From assembly GCF_009389715.1 (NCBI RefSeq), contig NC_052394.1:24365399-24429398 (forward strand): a stretch of DNA of 64,000 nt. The letters are read 5' to 3'. The notes under the pieces were generated by a model that had not been told where the DNA came from, made no database searches, and saw nothing but the letters and a program-made list of their open reading frames with translations. The position numbers and the translations under genes are program-made. Positions within the stretch are counted from its first letter, which is position 1; each line of letters starts with the position of its first letter. Shown piece by piece: positions 45,901 through 59,700 of the stretch. Origin of the DNA: Phoenix dactylifera (lineage: Eukaryota; Streptophyta; Magnoliopsida; Arecales; Arecaceae).

Positions 45901-48900
45901 TATGGCTTGAAAGAACAAGATAACAGATGCAATAAAAAAAGTGTACAAAACCCAGCTCGGACTCCAAAAGACTTAGAATGGGCATCTTATTAAGGATTTG
46001 ATCAATTTTTAGTTATAGATAATTGTAGTTGTCAAAGGCGCTCACATAGGCGCTCAGGCAAGATGAGGAAGCTCCTAATTTCCAAACATCACATGTTTTG
46101 GCAGTCTCTAGTCTATGCATCAGGTTGCTGTAAAATGAACTATTAAAATGATGTGAGACCATGTTTTACTATGATCTAAGCATCCATGTCCATTGATTTT
46201 CAATCTATATATGTTTTAACATGTGTAGATCATGATCTATAAGATGAATTCTCGATTTGAAAGCTTTATTGGGCATTTTAGCTTGTAGCAAAATGGAAAC
46301 CGTCTAATTTTTGTGTCCACATAATACATAGGTTAGAGACCACTAAGTATGTGATTTTCAGGTTCTAGGAATGTCGAGGTTATATATCACAATCAATAGT
46401 AAGGATTGTTAGCTAGGAAAATCCTTGTTGATTTTGGATTTGAGAGGAAAAGTTACCCTCTCCTCTCAAGAGTAGCGTAATCCATTCCATATATAAAGAG
46501 ATGAATTTTGCTCCTCTGGAGAAGAGAGAGTACATTCCTCTCGAGTCCAAAAAAGAGAAGCAAGGCTACTAGGATTGGAAGAATATATTGGCAAAGATAA
46601 TCATGAAATTATTTATCAACAAAAAGATAATCATGAAATTACATTATATTTCCATAATTGGTGGACGTTTTCTTCTCTCTTCCACAATAGAGGACTAATC
46701 AGATAAGGATGAGAATTCAGCTGCATGGATTGAAAGAAAGAAGAAACCCGAAGTGAAAAGAGGCGCTCTGGGAATGAAATTGACATAAAGAATATTCATG
46801 AAATATAGCCAAAATGCAAAACTATCTCATATATCACATATTCAAAACAATCTCCTTATAAAATAGATGACAATCCTTTTACCATCTACGAGTAGCTGAT
46901 AACATGAAAGTGAAAATGATTTATGAAACAAGCAGTGAAGTTCAAGAATCGGCAGGCTCGTGTATGGCTCGGATGGAGACATTCATGCCATGGCGTCGAG
47001 ACTGGCTCCATTCAAATCCCTCAGGCATCCCAAATTTTTGTTGAGCATATAATACCTCAATTGCCTATGTCTCACCTACCCTCTTCAAGAGATGCATCAA
47101 GACTAGTAAGTTCCTACAGACATTATACTGCCCCTTGTGTGATTCTCTTTTTATCTCCATTTTGCTTAGCTTGTACACATACATAGATTTTGTAATCTTC
47201 CACATAACATTCCTTTCCCATATTTTTCCAACAAGCCATGAAGGGTTGCTCTTCCATTCTACTCTGACCACTTTATTCCACAAGGTTTCTTTTAATTATA
47301 TTCATGTCTACCTCCTATCATCTATATGACCTTTTCTTCTACACCATTCTACTCATAATCATGGAGATTCAATAACCTCTCTCAACAGCCTATCCATAAC
47401 ATGCTCTTCCAACATACTCTATACTAGCAACTAGCACTTAACACGTCACAAAGTCACTCATTATCAGACAATCAACATTTTTTGCATATTAAATAGCGGA
47501 AACCAATTTTAGACATCTGAAGATGGAAGATTTCCGGAAGCAATGTGGAGAAGGTTGCTTAGCATCAAATTGAAGTAGATGAGACAAGAATTCTTCTTGC
47601 TTAACATCGCTAGTAGAACCTAATGACATGGCGGACACATCAGAAAACAAGATTGCCTCTTTCACTAAACCTGCTTCACCAAAAAAGTATAAATTTTAAA
47701 AATTCACCAAAAAAGAAAAGAAAAGAAAAGGTTTAAAAAAACATAAATATCTGAAACAGGTAATGATTAAACAACTAAGCTCTTTCCCACCCCCTGACTA
47801 GACTTTGGACTTTAATTAGAACAATTCACAACTCAAATCCCTACTCAAGTGGTAGTTCTTTTCTCTGTTAAACTGAAATCAATTCAATAACTAGCTATGG
47901 ACAATATAAATAAAAAATTTGCATGCAAAGTTGCAAATATAAGTTTCTACATTTTCTAACCACCTTAGTGAAATCTTGCAAAAGTTTGGCTAAATTAGTG
48001 TTTATTGTATGATGCATCGTGCAAAAAATTCTAACAATGTATAATAAAAGTGGATGCCCCACATGCCAAAAAAATTCTCACCTTCATCAATAATAACATG
48101 TTTTGCCCTTCAGATCATTTTCGGTCAAGTCTGTTGGCTTGACTTCTCTCTTTTCGTGGAAGTTTGAGAATTATTTATAACCTACAATCCTGCACATGCA
48201 GTGCATGTGCATTTTTTTTCCAACCTATGGGGCTCAAGCAAGGAGAGGAAGGGGCGGGCAGTTACCCTTTTTTTCCCTCTCTTCCATATTAAAGAGTGAG
48301 GCTGGAAAAAATTAATGCAGTGGAAGCACAAAGAGGCTTTTGATTTTTTTTTCTTTTATTGAGGTGGGGCCCGGCTTCAGGTATTGGCACCAGCCACATG
48401 AAGCCGGCCTCAAATCCTTGGCCATTGCATCTTAGTAGATTTATGCACTAGACAGGAAATGCTAAAACAATAAAAAAATATGTGGTTACGTGAAGTCTCC
48501 ATTCTCCACCTTATTCTTATCACCATATAAACAATTATTCCTATGAATTTTCATATGGCTTCGTAACAACCCAGGCTGCAATTTCCTGTCTTTCTCTATT
48601 CCATGTCAAACTATACAAAAAGGAATTTTGGTCCCCAAGAACTAATTCAAGAACCATATCTTTTCTGCGAAATGCAAAACAATCAAGAAAAAATGCTTCA
48701 AATTCTTGAGGCAAAGGATCAAAGCTCTCTACTACATGAAAAACTTCTATGTTTTGTGAAATTGAAAGGATGCTACTTGTATCACATGCCGTTTGCTTAT
48801 TATAGCAAATTAAGTAGGCTAATTTTCTCATGATCCAAGGTGACCAGATAGATGTATCATGAAATTTTAAGACCTTCAACATTTGTATATGGGAGTAGTA

Positions 48901-49284
48901 GAAATTGAGCTCCACTATAACATGCCTACAGACAACTAGAAAGCATGGGCACTTCAAATCACATGTCGTGTCCATATCTAATAGGTACAGATACCGGTTT
49001 AAATCAAATTCTACCAAGATATGTGTTTGATACTTATGTTAAGTATCTTATATTTCTTCTTTGAAAGCAGTTAAGTATCTTATATTTCCAAATTGAAAAA
49101 GCACCCCTATACTTCCTAGATAGGGTTCTTTCCTTTTTTATGATTGTGAACCTTTTGATGATAATGCTATAATTTGAGTTGTGATATTGATATTAAAATA
49201 TGAAGCATGGATTGGGATCTATGGGTTAGAATGATAACTAAGTGATAAAGATATTAAGTCAATTCTATTGTGTAAAAGCAAGAA

Positions 49285-49815
49285 TTTACGTACCAGACCA
49301 TACCAATTAATACAAGACATACCATATAGTAAACGTAGGGAACAAGTACACGATACGCCCCCCATACCGACTATTAGTACCAAGAGATGTACCATACCAA
49401 CACTTGGCATAGGGTGTATCGATCGGGTAGTGGTGTGGGTGTCAAAATTGGTACTTAAAAGTATGAAGTTTGTTATTTTGATAGCCAATTGTGCTTTTTG
49501 TATGCTTATATATATATATATATATATATATATGTTAAAAAGACAAATTTAATCATTGTTTTATCCTAGCCGTATTGCATCCAAACTTTTTCAAGATATT
49601 TTGTAATAGCCATGGTCTGTCGTACCACCCTGTAACGCACAGTACGCAGCATACCATACCGTATCAGGAGGAAACTGGTACAAAACTCAACTTCAAGTCG
49701 GTACAAGCCCTGTACTATCCTGTACTGAGTTGTACCACCTCGTACTGAGGTGTGTACGTACTTGCATTGAGGCGTACCAAGATGTGTACTGATTTGTATT
49801 GAGGCGCACCGAGAT
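49285..49815. repeat. Dispersed GTAC-rich repeat, two arms around a (TA)n run
   Basis: One arm (about 49285-49445) carries TACCAGACCATACC, GTACCAAGAG and ATCGATCGGG. The second (49615-49815) carries GTCGTACCACC, ACCATACCGTATC, GTCGGTACAAG and repeated TGTACTGAG/TGTACC words. They are separated by AT-rich sequence with a (TA)n run at about 49506-49533. Confidence 0.5.
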
Positions 49816-50795
49816 AAAAATTGAAAAAAATGATCAGCAAGCTATTTCGGTACATGGTGCCGAGATTGCAGACCTTCGTATTAGCGTATCCATAGTGTCT
49901 TATTGTATCACATACAACTCTATGCTTCATTGACCTACAAAGTTCTCTCACTTGAGCTGTCAATCCAACATAACTTTGTGGCGTTTAGCACTTTCCAAAA
50001 CATATTTTGGGGGAAAAAACTTCTACCCACAAAAAGGAATTAACACAAAAAGGAGATTGATGTCAACCCACAAACTAAAGTCTCCCATTTTGTTGGAACA
50101 GTATTCTGCAATCCGAATTATCAATGAGCTTCACTCTTGAACATATATCAAGTCGTAACTTCATATTGGTAAAAGTGATACCTGCTGGTAGCTAAAAGGA
50201 TAATATTCTCAATGAGATATATATAGCATCAGAACACAAGGCTTGCTTGCATGGATGAGTGAGTAAAGTTGATTACAGGTAAGATTATTAGGTAAGCATG
50301 AATAATTACTTTGAATAAACTGGATTGGCTTCTCTTGTAAAGCAATTTCACTGACACGTCTTTAAGTTTGAGAGTCACCACTTTGTCAATTGTTTTGTCA
50401 TACTATATCTGTCAACTAACCATTCCATTGGAGAAAAACATAATAAGCAGTGCTCAAAGAAAATCACAAAGTACAATTTGTCAAACCTATGTGCTTATAT
50501 CTATGTAATATGAATACTAGCACCTCCACCAAGCTTAATCAGAAGATTAATTATACCTTTAAAGATCAAAACATGATGACAACTCTTGTAGTTTATGCTG
50601 GTTTTCACCCAATGAAGCTACTAAAGGAATGTCTGTACACTTAAAAAAGGTAAAGAACTATTGCCAGATGTTAATAATTAACTGTCAAGATGCTTAACTT
50701 GCCTGTCATCAATTGATGCTATTTGTTCTCACAATCTATCAGGGAGAGCTAAAATGTCCAAATCCGAACAGAGCTGAAGAACAATGATGAGAATA

Positions 50796-53700
50796 TTACC
50801 TTGATGAATTTGAACTTTGCCTTTGTGAACTGTGTGTTGCTTTCAGAGTCCTGAGCGCCTCCTCAGCAGCCTGTGAAGTGTAAACAATTGACTAAAAGTT
50901 AGACATAAACTTGGACATAAGAGGTAAAGCACTTTGTGAGCTAGACGTGTGACAAAACAATACGTGAAGGTTCAATGAGTCGCAAAGTACATGACCTTTC
51001 AATGGAATGTCAATATAAGCTCAATCTTTGCATAAATCAAAATGACATATCAGGTAGAGTATTGCAAGAAATTACTCCTGAGAGATGAGAATGAATGATG
51101 AAAATGGTTGATTCAGACCAATTTTAATTAATGGCCCTAAGTTTCTAGCATGCAAGAGCTCCGTAATACAAACTTGAAGTTGAGAAGTTTGAAGTATTTT
51201 CTCTCCGCTGTCTTATTGAAGATTAACAGCTGATATTTCAGGAGACAATTAACAATGTACTCAGTAGATATGATGATGAAATCTTGTCTATATTTTGCAT
51301 TTGACCTAACTACACATGCTTAAAACACCTCAAAGTGAATGTCATGTGCTTATTGATGCAACTAGAACGGCTTGCAACTTGGCCAGACCCAGATAGATTA
51401 GATCTATGGAGATACTCCTAATCATTAATGTTCTAATCATGCAAACTAACATATTAGCACAAACATACTTAAGAAAATTAACATATTTATGCATTTTGCT
51501 TAAGAAAATTATTAGTACAATAGGATGAAAAATAAACATTAGCATGTACATGTGATGAACAATTCTAGGATGAACTACTATATTAAAAGGACGTAATATA
51601 TTCTGTAAAAAGAACTAATAACGAAATATTTGTTGAAGCTAATGGTTATAATAAAAAAAGGCATCCGGGTACATAAGGGTCCCGACACTACAGAGTCTGG
51701 AGAGGGTCAGATTGAAGCTGATGGTATTAAAGTGCCTAAAAGATACACAGCTGAAACATACTCCACATAGATTGAGCAATGAGAAAACAGGCGACAGCAG
51801 AAGATGATAGTACAACCTGAAGCTTGGCCTCCTCTCTACTCAAACCAACTCCCTTTCCTAAAATTTGTCCTGCTAATTCAACCTACAGAATAGATTACAA
51901 GAACCCACATCTGAAATCAGGTGCACCATAACTAGCATATAAGTATAATATGCATAAGAAAAAAAAACAAATGTTATGAATAGCTGAACAAGGACAATTA
52001 GCAGCATAAAACAACTAAAACCATTAACCTTAAGACAGTTGTCTATAACAATTAAAATTCAGTTGTCTGGATTGATTTACCTGAAAATAGTGCTCTCCTT
52101 TATTTAATGTCATGGAAGCTGGGGCTTGATCTCGGAAGACTATGTTTTGACCCTCCAAACACTAGGCACAGTCATTATATTTGGTTAGCACAATGGGAAT
52201 AAGATGACTGCCGAAGGTGACTCAGAATTATGGTACAGCACAATTTTCATCTCTTACAAGTTCTCTGATACCGAATAGGACAGATGACAATCTTCCTGAG
52301 TCATTTGACTGAGACATTTGTTCTGATGTACTTGCACCTGCAAGGTCTTCTTTCTTAACTGGCTCATCCGGAACAGGATTGATAATTTCGCGTAGAAAGC
52401 CATTTTCAGTTCCAAGTGAAGCATTATCTGATTCTCTATTTGCACCTCCAGAATTTGGTGCAATAAATGATACATAGTTGCCTGCATTTCCACAATAAAT
52501 GGAAAAAAGCGCAACTTAAGCAAATAATCACCTATATTGAACTGAAAAAAGAAGTCTTTGACAAATCTCTCAATGAATACAAATTCATGACGGTGATTCC
52601 ACATTCACCCAACTACTACATTTATAAATAACTCTTTTGTCAAAGAGATAAAGAGACAACAATTTAATACAGTCTTGCATCAACTAAAAGTAGAAGTAAA
52701 TTTACCAAATTAAATGATTTAAAAAAAAAAAGATGAATCAGGAATGGCAGCCATCCATCCAAGATGCTTCACTCACGTGAACAGCGCAAGCCCAGTGATA
52801 TTATAAATAGAATATATGTCATTGTATGTGTTTCCGTGTACCAAAAGCAGAGAGCTCTCATAAAACTACGTTAGCAATCAAATATTATGACAATGAACTA
52901 ATGGTTAAGTCATTAGCATTATGCAAGATAAGGTATCACCAGACATATTGCCAGGCATATGATGGTGATAATTATATCATTCATATGTAGCTGTACATTA
53001 GTTTATTTCACTATTATCAATCTTTACATTATTATTGTTTAGAGAACAAGTAATTATCAAACAGTATCTCTTTAGCATCTTATTAGTTTCAAATAATTTA
53101 TAATTCTTCCTACTTTCATGCTTTCGGTCTAAAAACACAGAAATCATAAAACTGGTCATAATAAATTAAACAGCATGCATCAAAACTATGTGAAACATGT
53201 TGCTGTGACAATTTTCTCTTATTTCTCCTAATTTTTCAATAAATTTTCTTTTTGTGGTTCAAACACTGAAACTTGAGCTGAAAGTGCTGAATGACTGAAA
53301 TTGCCAAAACCTAAACTCTACTTAGGAGGACTGAATCCAAAACCAAAACCAAGTTTTAAAACTTTGGACCATCTATTTCAGCCTCAACTAAAGGTCTATG
53401 TAGGTCAAACGGACCCAAAAGACAGCTCTTGTAAGTGATTTGGTAATAGCCATTAATATGTACCTATCCACAAATTTTATATTGTAAGTGATCAGCTTAA
53501 GAATAAGGCATGATTTGTAGTATTGAAGCAGTTTGCAAATTCATGGCCAAGTCAACTTTGGGCAAGAGTGGGTACTGCTATAAACGAACATGTCTAACTA
53601 GCAGGTGCAGACCTAGCTTATAGCTTAGATAGTTTAAGTTCATGAAACCAAGGAGCAATCTGTAAAGATTCCTCTAGACTTTCAAAGTCCAGATGTAGAT

Positions 53701-56700
53701 GAAAGAAGATAAGATATGACATGGCAAACTACTTCCATCTTTAAGCACAATCGTAAGTCCCAATTATAGCATATTTACCTCCCACCATCGGTAAGGTTAT
53801 TGATTGAGAGAACTTTAAAGAAAGAGATAAAAAAGCATTAATTGAGAGAACTTACATTGCTGAACTTTAAACACTTCTCACACTCATAAAACTAAACAAG
53901 ACCTCTAATGGAATATATGCTGGTCAGGCTAAAAGTTTCTCACAGAAGAATAACTATAGTACCTCAAAAGATCCTGCACAAGCAGAAGATGAGGTAAGAA
54001 TTAGTGATTGGAGAGAGAAAATTTCTGCAATTAGGGGAACTCCAGGATTGCAAAATCCCAGATAATCAGGGATATTGCATTCCTTCTCTAAGGTGATTTC
54101 CAATATCCCAGTTTTCTTAAGATTGTGTAAGTCCGGTTTCTTGATCGAGAGAATTACTTTTGTTCCTACCACCAATGCATTCTCACCACTTGCCATAGAA
54201 AATACTTATTGACAGCTATTTCCGAGACAAGTTGTACGAACCTCAGAAGAGGCCCTCACAGAACAGCATTATATGCACAACACTCGATACATCTGATACC
54301 CCTTCCATTTTGTTTCAAATCTATAGCCTCTCTCTGTTCTTATGGCATAAAAAGATCAAAAAGGCAAGCACACTGTCTAGTAACAATGGCACCAAGCAAC
54401 CCAGTTTTTATACTGAAGGTCTACTAGACATGAACAAACATAGCTATGCAAATTAAAAACAAGGCGAACAAGAGCATTGCTACGCGTACCACAAAAATAT
54501 ACCCAGAATGGGAGCAAACAGGGTCTTCTCCACAATTGCTGGCGTCTGGGACTTTTTTAGGGCCAAATGCCTATTTTGCCCTCAGCAGTTCATCAAAATC
54601 CCATTGTGTCCATTTTAAGTATATTACAGAGTACACAACATCTTCCAAGTGACAGATTATGGCGAGCTCAGTGGCATCTTCAATTTCTTTAATTTTTTCT
54701 TTTTAAGCAATTACCAAGCAAGTGCCCATGAACATAATAAACAACAAAATCTACGAAGTGACAATTCATCAACAAATTGCACACAATTATCAAACTTCAA
54801 GAATATATCAATTCTTACTAGCCAAATTGCGGAGAGCATTCTCAGCAGCTTGTAACTGAGCTTCTTTCCTTGTTCTTCCCATCCCAATTCCGATCCTTTC
54901 AGTGCTAAATAAAACCTGAACCAATAAACCAGAGAGAAAACTTAAAACCTTTGCAGTAACATAGCAAAAGACTGTTTTCACCTTGATGATCAAATTAGAA
55001 ATTGAACAAGCCAGATTAAAGAGAAAACAAGAGAACCAAATTATTTCATAAGCTCCTAACTAAAATAAATGCAAGAGAGAATTGTCTCTGTATTTGCTAT
55101 CTGGAAAGATTTCAAGCCAGCTGTCCAACAAAAAATAATGGCGTCTATCATATTTCAAGTTCCAATTACTAACTACCTTATCCAAAGCTAGGTTTGAAAA
55201 ACTCACCATATCGCAGTACCTGTATATGCGCCACAGGACATACCATGCCATATGCCTCATATCAACAAACGAGAAGAAGATACAGGGGCATACAGAAATA
55301 TGTACCAAGCCAATACATGATCAGTACACCGGTTTCAAACCTTCTAAAGTAGATCCAAATTTGGTTGTTTTCTTAAAACAAATTCATGGCATTACCATCA
55401 GTACAAGGCGAAATTGAAAGGATATAGGCAAATAAAGAAATCTGAGCTCCTAGCTGCTAGATAATATCATATGCTAATCTCCAGAAGAAAGAAGAAAGAA
55501 TGGTTAAACAAAAAGATAGATTAGAAATGACAATGCATGTTCATAAAAATAGACAGGTAATTACAGACCTCAACAGAAAAATGCAGGTCCTTGCTGCTGC
55601 CTATGACGGACCTGAACTCAACCTAAATAGAAATAAAAGAAGTGCCACAAGTCAGAGATTCAACAAACTAAGAGCCCTTGCACACAAATACCACTCAAAG
55701 TACCTTACAGTCACACCTCCGGCCAATTTCTTGCAACACTCCAATAAATAAGGAGGATGGCAGTAGAGTCATTTGACCTGTTTCACTATCTAGACGACTT
55801 CTGTTGTTGGCAGATGTTTGAAATAATGATAGCTCATCATCTTCACCAAAAAATAGGTCAGTTAAGCATTGAAATTTCTAAAAATTATCCATCATATGCG
55901 TCTACAAAAGGCTCCACGAAGCATAACAAACTTTTTTAGATGAACAAATTGCTTATGCAGGTCCTTTTCATATATTGAAATTTCTAAAAATTATGCCCCA
56001 TATGCTTTTACAAAAGGTTACACAAAGCAGAACAAACTTTTTTAGATGAGCAAAATGCTTATGCAAGCCCTTTGCATGTTTACTACATTTCTTCTCTCTT
56101 TTCTTGGATTACAATAATCTCTCTGAAAACTATCACTATAAAGATGCATGCGCATATCCGTGCTTGCAGATACAGATATACTCAGGAAAGAGTCAATACA
56201 ACACCAACATAATTAATGTAAATGGGCTCATATGGGTGTGAATTGCTTATCTGCCTAATTCAAGTGGACGGGAAATCTAATCCATAGAATTATAATTTCT
56301 AACAAGCATGTTTCATGTGAAGCTTTAAGTCCCTGATTTCAAAAGCTAAAAAGTGAAGACTTGCTTCAGCTAAGTGAGGCATCATATACATGAATCTGCA
56401 ACATGAAAAAAAATCCTATATTGGAAGACAAGCATGGGCTAGAACCTATGCTCATAATGCAATATAGTGTAAGCCCAAATTACTATTTCTGCAAATGACT
56501 GCAAGAAGTGTAAGAAACAAAAACGGGAACCAACATTTTAGGCCTGTTTTGCATCACCTTTTTCCTTTTAAAAAAAACAAAATCCAATACAAAAAATATG
56601 TTTGATTCCCATATTTTATTTTTTATGTTTTAAAATGACTTTCAGAATTTATGGAAACAATGGAAGTAACTTTTTGAGTGTGAAACAACTCATCGTATCA

Positions 56701-59700
56701 TGCTCCTAACTTCCTGAATTATTTATATCTTCTCTTCTTCCCTCCTCTCCCCAAACCCTATTCAAAGACATCGACCCTCATAATCTTCGAGATCAGGCAC
56801 ATCGACAAGAAGCATCTTCAGAAAGCCTTTCCTCTCTTCCACACATCCTTTCCATCTCCTTGTTATCTATCATACTCTTGTGTTGTTTTCATGCTGTGAG
56901 GATGCAGATCATAGAAAGGAATGGACGAGCAGGGAAAGGAAAGCGCTAGCAGGAGTTAGAGAGATAGTGAGAGAGAGAGATAGAGGGAAAGGAATATCCT
57001 AGGAAAGGAGGGATTTTTGTGCATGACATTCAAAAGAGAGATGGGAAACAGTGGTCTCCTTGATCCCCTTTTCTTAAAAAATCGCTGCAGTGCTACTTGT
57101 GGAGCGAAAGCAAGCAGGCGAGAGATAGAGGGAGAAATGGAGGAAGGTTCGGCCATGTTTACCAAACTAAGGAATGACCACCGCTAGGCTCTGCCACCGG
57201 TCACCTGCCATCTGAAGTGAGATCAGGAAGTGCTATAATTTAGTCACATACCAATCTGATGTGCTACCATCCTTACTAACGATATTTAGTTTGACTCTTA
57301 GCATATAATTTTGCTTTGAACATGAAAAATGTTCCCCATGCAAAAAGTAATCAGATGTCCCTTTCCTATTAATCAAGACTCTTTTAACACAGAAATTTTG
57401 GGGCATTCTTTTTATAGTCACATGAGCTTAAATTGCAAGAAATAAGGTAGGTCTCCTTGCCCATCAGCCAGTGTTTCTAACTTTAATGGCAAGCCTGATC
57501 TTGGCTACACTAGCCATGGCCAAGAATAGGGCACCGGTTCTGCAGCATGTTTGATGTTGCTTTTGCTTTGTAGAAAGAGAAAAAGAAGCCAAAAATTAGG
57601 TTTCCTAACTTCTTCTAAAAGCCCATTTTTGATTTTTTTTTTTTCATCTTGTACAAGCAATTTTCGGATGATGTTAAGAAACATATTTTTTCTAGGAAGT
57701 CTTTTTTCGTTTTAAAAGTCCAAGAAGCACTTAGGAAACACCTTTTTTTTTTTGCTTTTTCCACTTTAAATATACTTCATTCTCCCATGGAGCCTTTTCA
57801 GCTTAGTGTTATGCGTTCATGCAGACCCATTTGATAGGAAGAAGTTGAATGACATGATAACTAATAAGCTTACGAAAGCAACTCTAAAATACTAGTTGAT
57901 GTTATTATATGGTTAAAATATATACTAATTTATTTGATGCATTTTAAGATATAGGAATTTAAAATATGCTAAAATATTCTTGTTAACAGTAATCTAAATG
58001 ATAAATGATATGTGAAAGTTGAAATGGCACAACATTTTCTACGCTTTCACAAAGAAAGTCCAAAAACTTTGGGTGTATATGTAGAAATTTGTAACATGTA
58101 ATGTATGTTTTGTGTCCTTATATAACTTCCTGATGTCACTAATAGGAAGTTTATTTGACCTTATTCTGTTAACAAAGTTCATACAGAGAAGCCGTTAGAG
58201 AAGGTGCTCAGATACATAAACAAAAACAAATAAGTGATGAAGCAGCAAAATCAAAAATCCGTATAGATCAAGATAACGATACCTGAGAAAGAGGAAAGAG
58301 AGGTCTGTGCTTGATGTTGCATATGTTGCTCATCGCCAAGGTGTACCTTAGATAGCAACATTTGAATAAGCTGGTTTGTATAAAATCTCAAATCAACAAA
58401 TAAAACCATTATGGGAATTTCAAATCACCTATTGCAGCATGAGCCATTCAAATTTTAACTTGAGAAATGTTATTATTAAGCAAATTTTTAACTTCAAGCA
58501 TTCTAAATTTATAAATTACATGGACAATTTTTTTTTGCGCTGATCATTTTCAGAATAGACAAGTGCATAAACACTGTTAAGAAGAATGATTTTGCATGAT
58601 GATAACATGTTGGCTCGATACGGACATCCGAGAAAAAAAAACATACGAGAATAGACAAGTGTCTAGATATTAATAAGAACAATGATTTTGCATGATTATA
58701 ATGTACTGGCTTGACACAAACATCAGTGCGACTCCAAAAAACAGAGAAATTCAGCATGGCTGGAAACATCTGAGAAAGATGAACATATCATGGAAACCAG
58801 GCAAAACCTAAAAATGGAAAACAGTCATCAGTTATCAATGTATCATCAATTTTTGCATTCATCTTATTTTTCGATGTTTCCCATGAAAGCATGAAATTCA
58901 AGAATGACCATCCAACCACAATTTTTGACAAAAAAAGAACCTACCGGTGGACTTAATCTTCTTTCAGCCTCAGAACCATTCATACCCTCTGATATGGGAA
59001 CATCTCTGTTGCTGTTTGGTACAACGTTAGTGTCCTGACAAACCATCAAAACTCAGAATAATTTCTGAACAAACAGATATCTCACTAAAAAAACTGCAAA
59101 TTAATAAAAGAAATATACCTCTGACATCAAGTAGTCACTCACATCTGGAGCATAAGGTAAATCCAGTATATCATTTTCATAACACAATTCAAATATCTTC
59201 CGCAACAGGTTCTCATCAAATTCTCTGCCAATCAATTTCATATATAAGTATATATGTATAACTATAAACAGTGTATATTAGTAATACAATGTAGAATTAA
59301 GGTTTGGCATCCATTCACATACTTGAAAAAAACCACCTCGGACATTGCATGCAACATTTCTTGCAACACACAAAACAGGAACAGTATTGGCCATCTGCAG
59401 AGTAAATTTTAGAACAAAATATGGGTTGGACTTATGATGGACGTTCTACCAATGACTAAAATATAAACAAGGCCAATTTGCAATAAATACCTCTGCTTGA
59501 GGAGCATAGTAAGGAGTAAATGCAGGAACAACATGAACTCGAGGTTGATCCTTATCATCCCAAACCTGCAGCCGGTCATCAATCACCATAGCCATTTTTG
59601 GATGGCAAACCACATCTTGAAAAACATGTTGCAACGACTTCCTTGAACCTAGCAAATGTGAGGAATGGAAGATGGGTATTCAGAAACAAGGAATGCGACT

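Larger units (their letters stand above)
39170..50795. other. Gene-poor region between PH1 and CPL2
   Basis: About 11.6 kb of AT-rich DNA in which I cannot support a gene. It holds GTAC-rich repeat copies (39765-39925, 49285-49445 and 49615-49815), a (TA)n run (49506-49533), and an imperfect direct duplication near 42120-42340. A less AT-rich patch at 43740-44460 has open frames on the minus strand that look like a decayed retroelement. A 158-codon frame lies at 48541-49017. Confidence 0.55.

Noticed and set aside
48340-48425. T-rich run followed by GGTGGGGCCCGGCTTC, possibly another retroposon end
   Set aside because: No target-site duplication and no recognisable promoter boxes.
51650-51720. 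SINE-like segment with GGCATCCGGGTACATAAGG
   Set aside because: It resembles a common plant short-repeat consensus, but I find no A/B boxes, tail or target duplication.
53954-54196. An 80-codon minus-strand frame starting [10 protein letters not shown] inside CPL2
   Set aside because: Exon 11 (ending LA at 54819) joins exon 12 (starting at 52481, [10 protein letters not shown]) in phase and matches the CPL pattern, so this frame is intronic.
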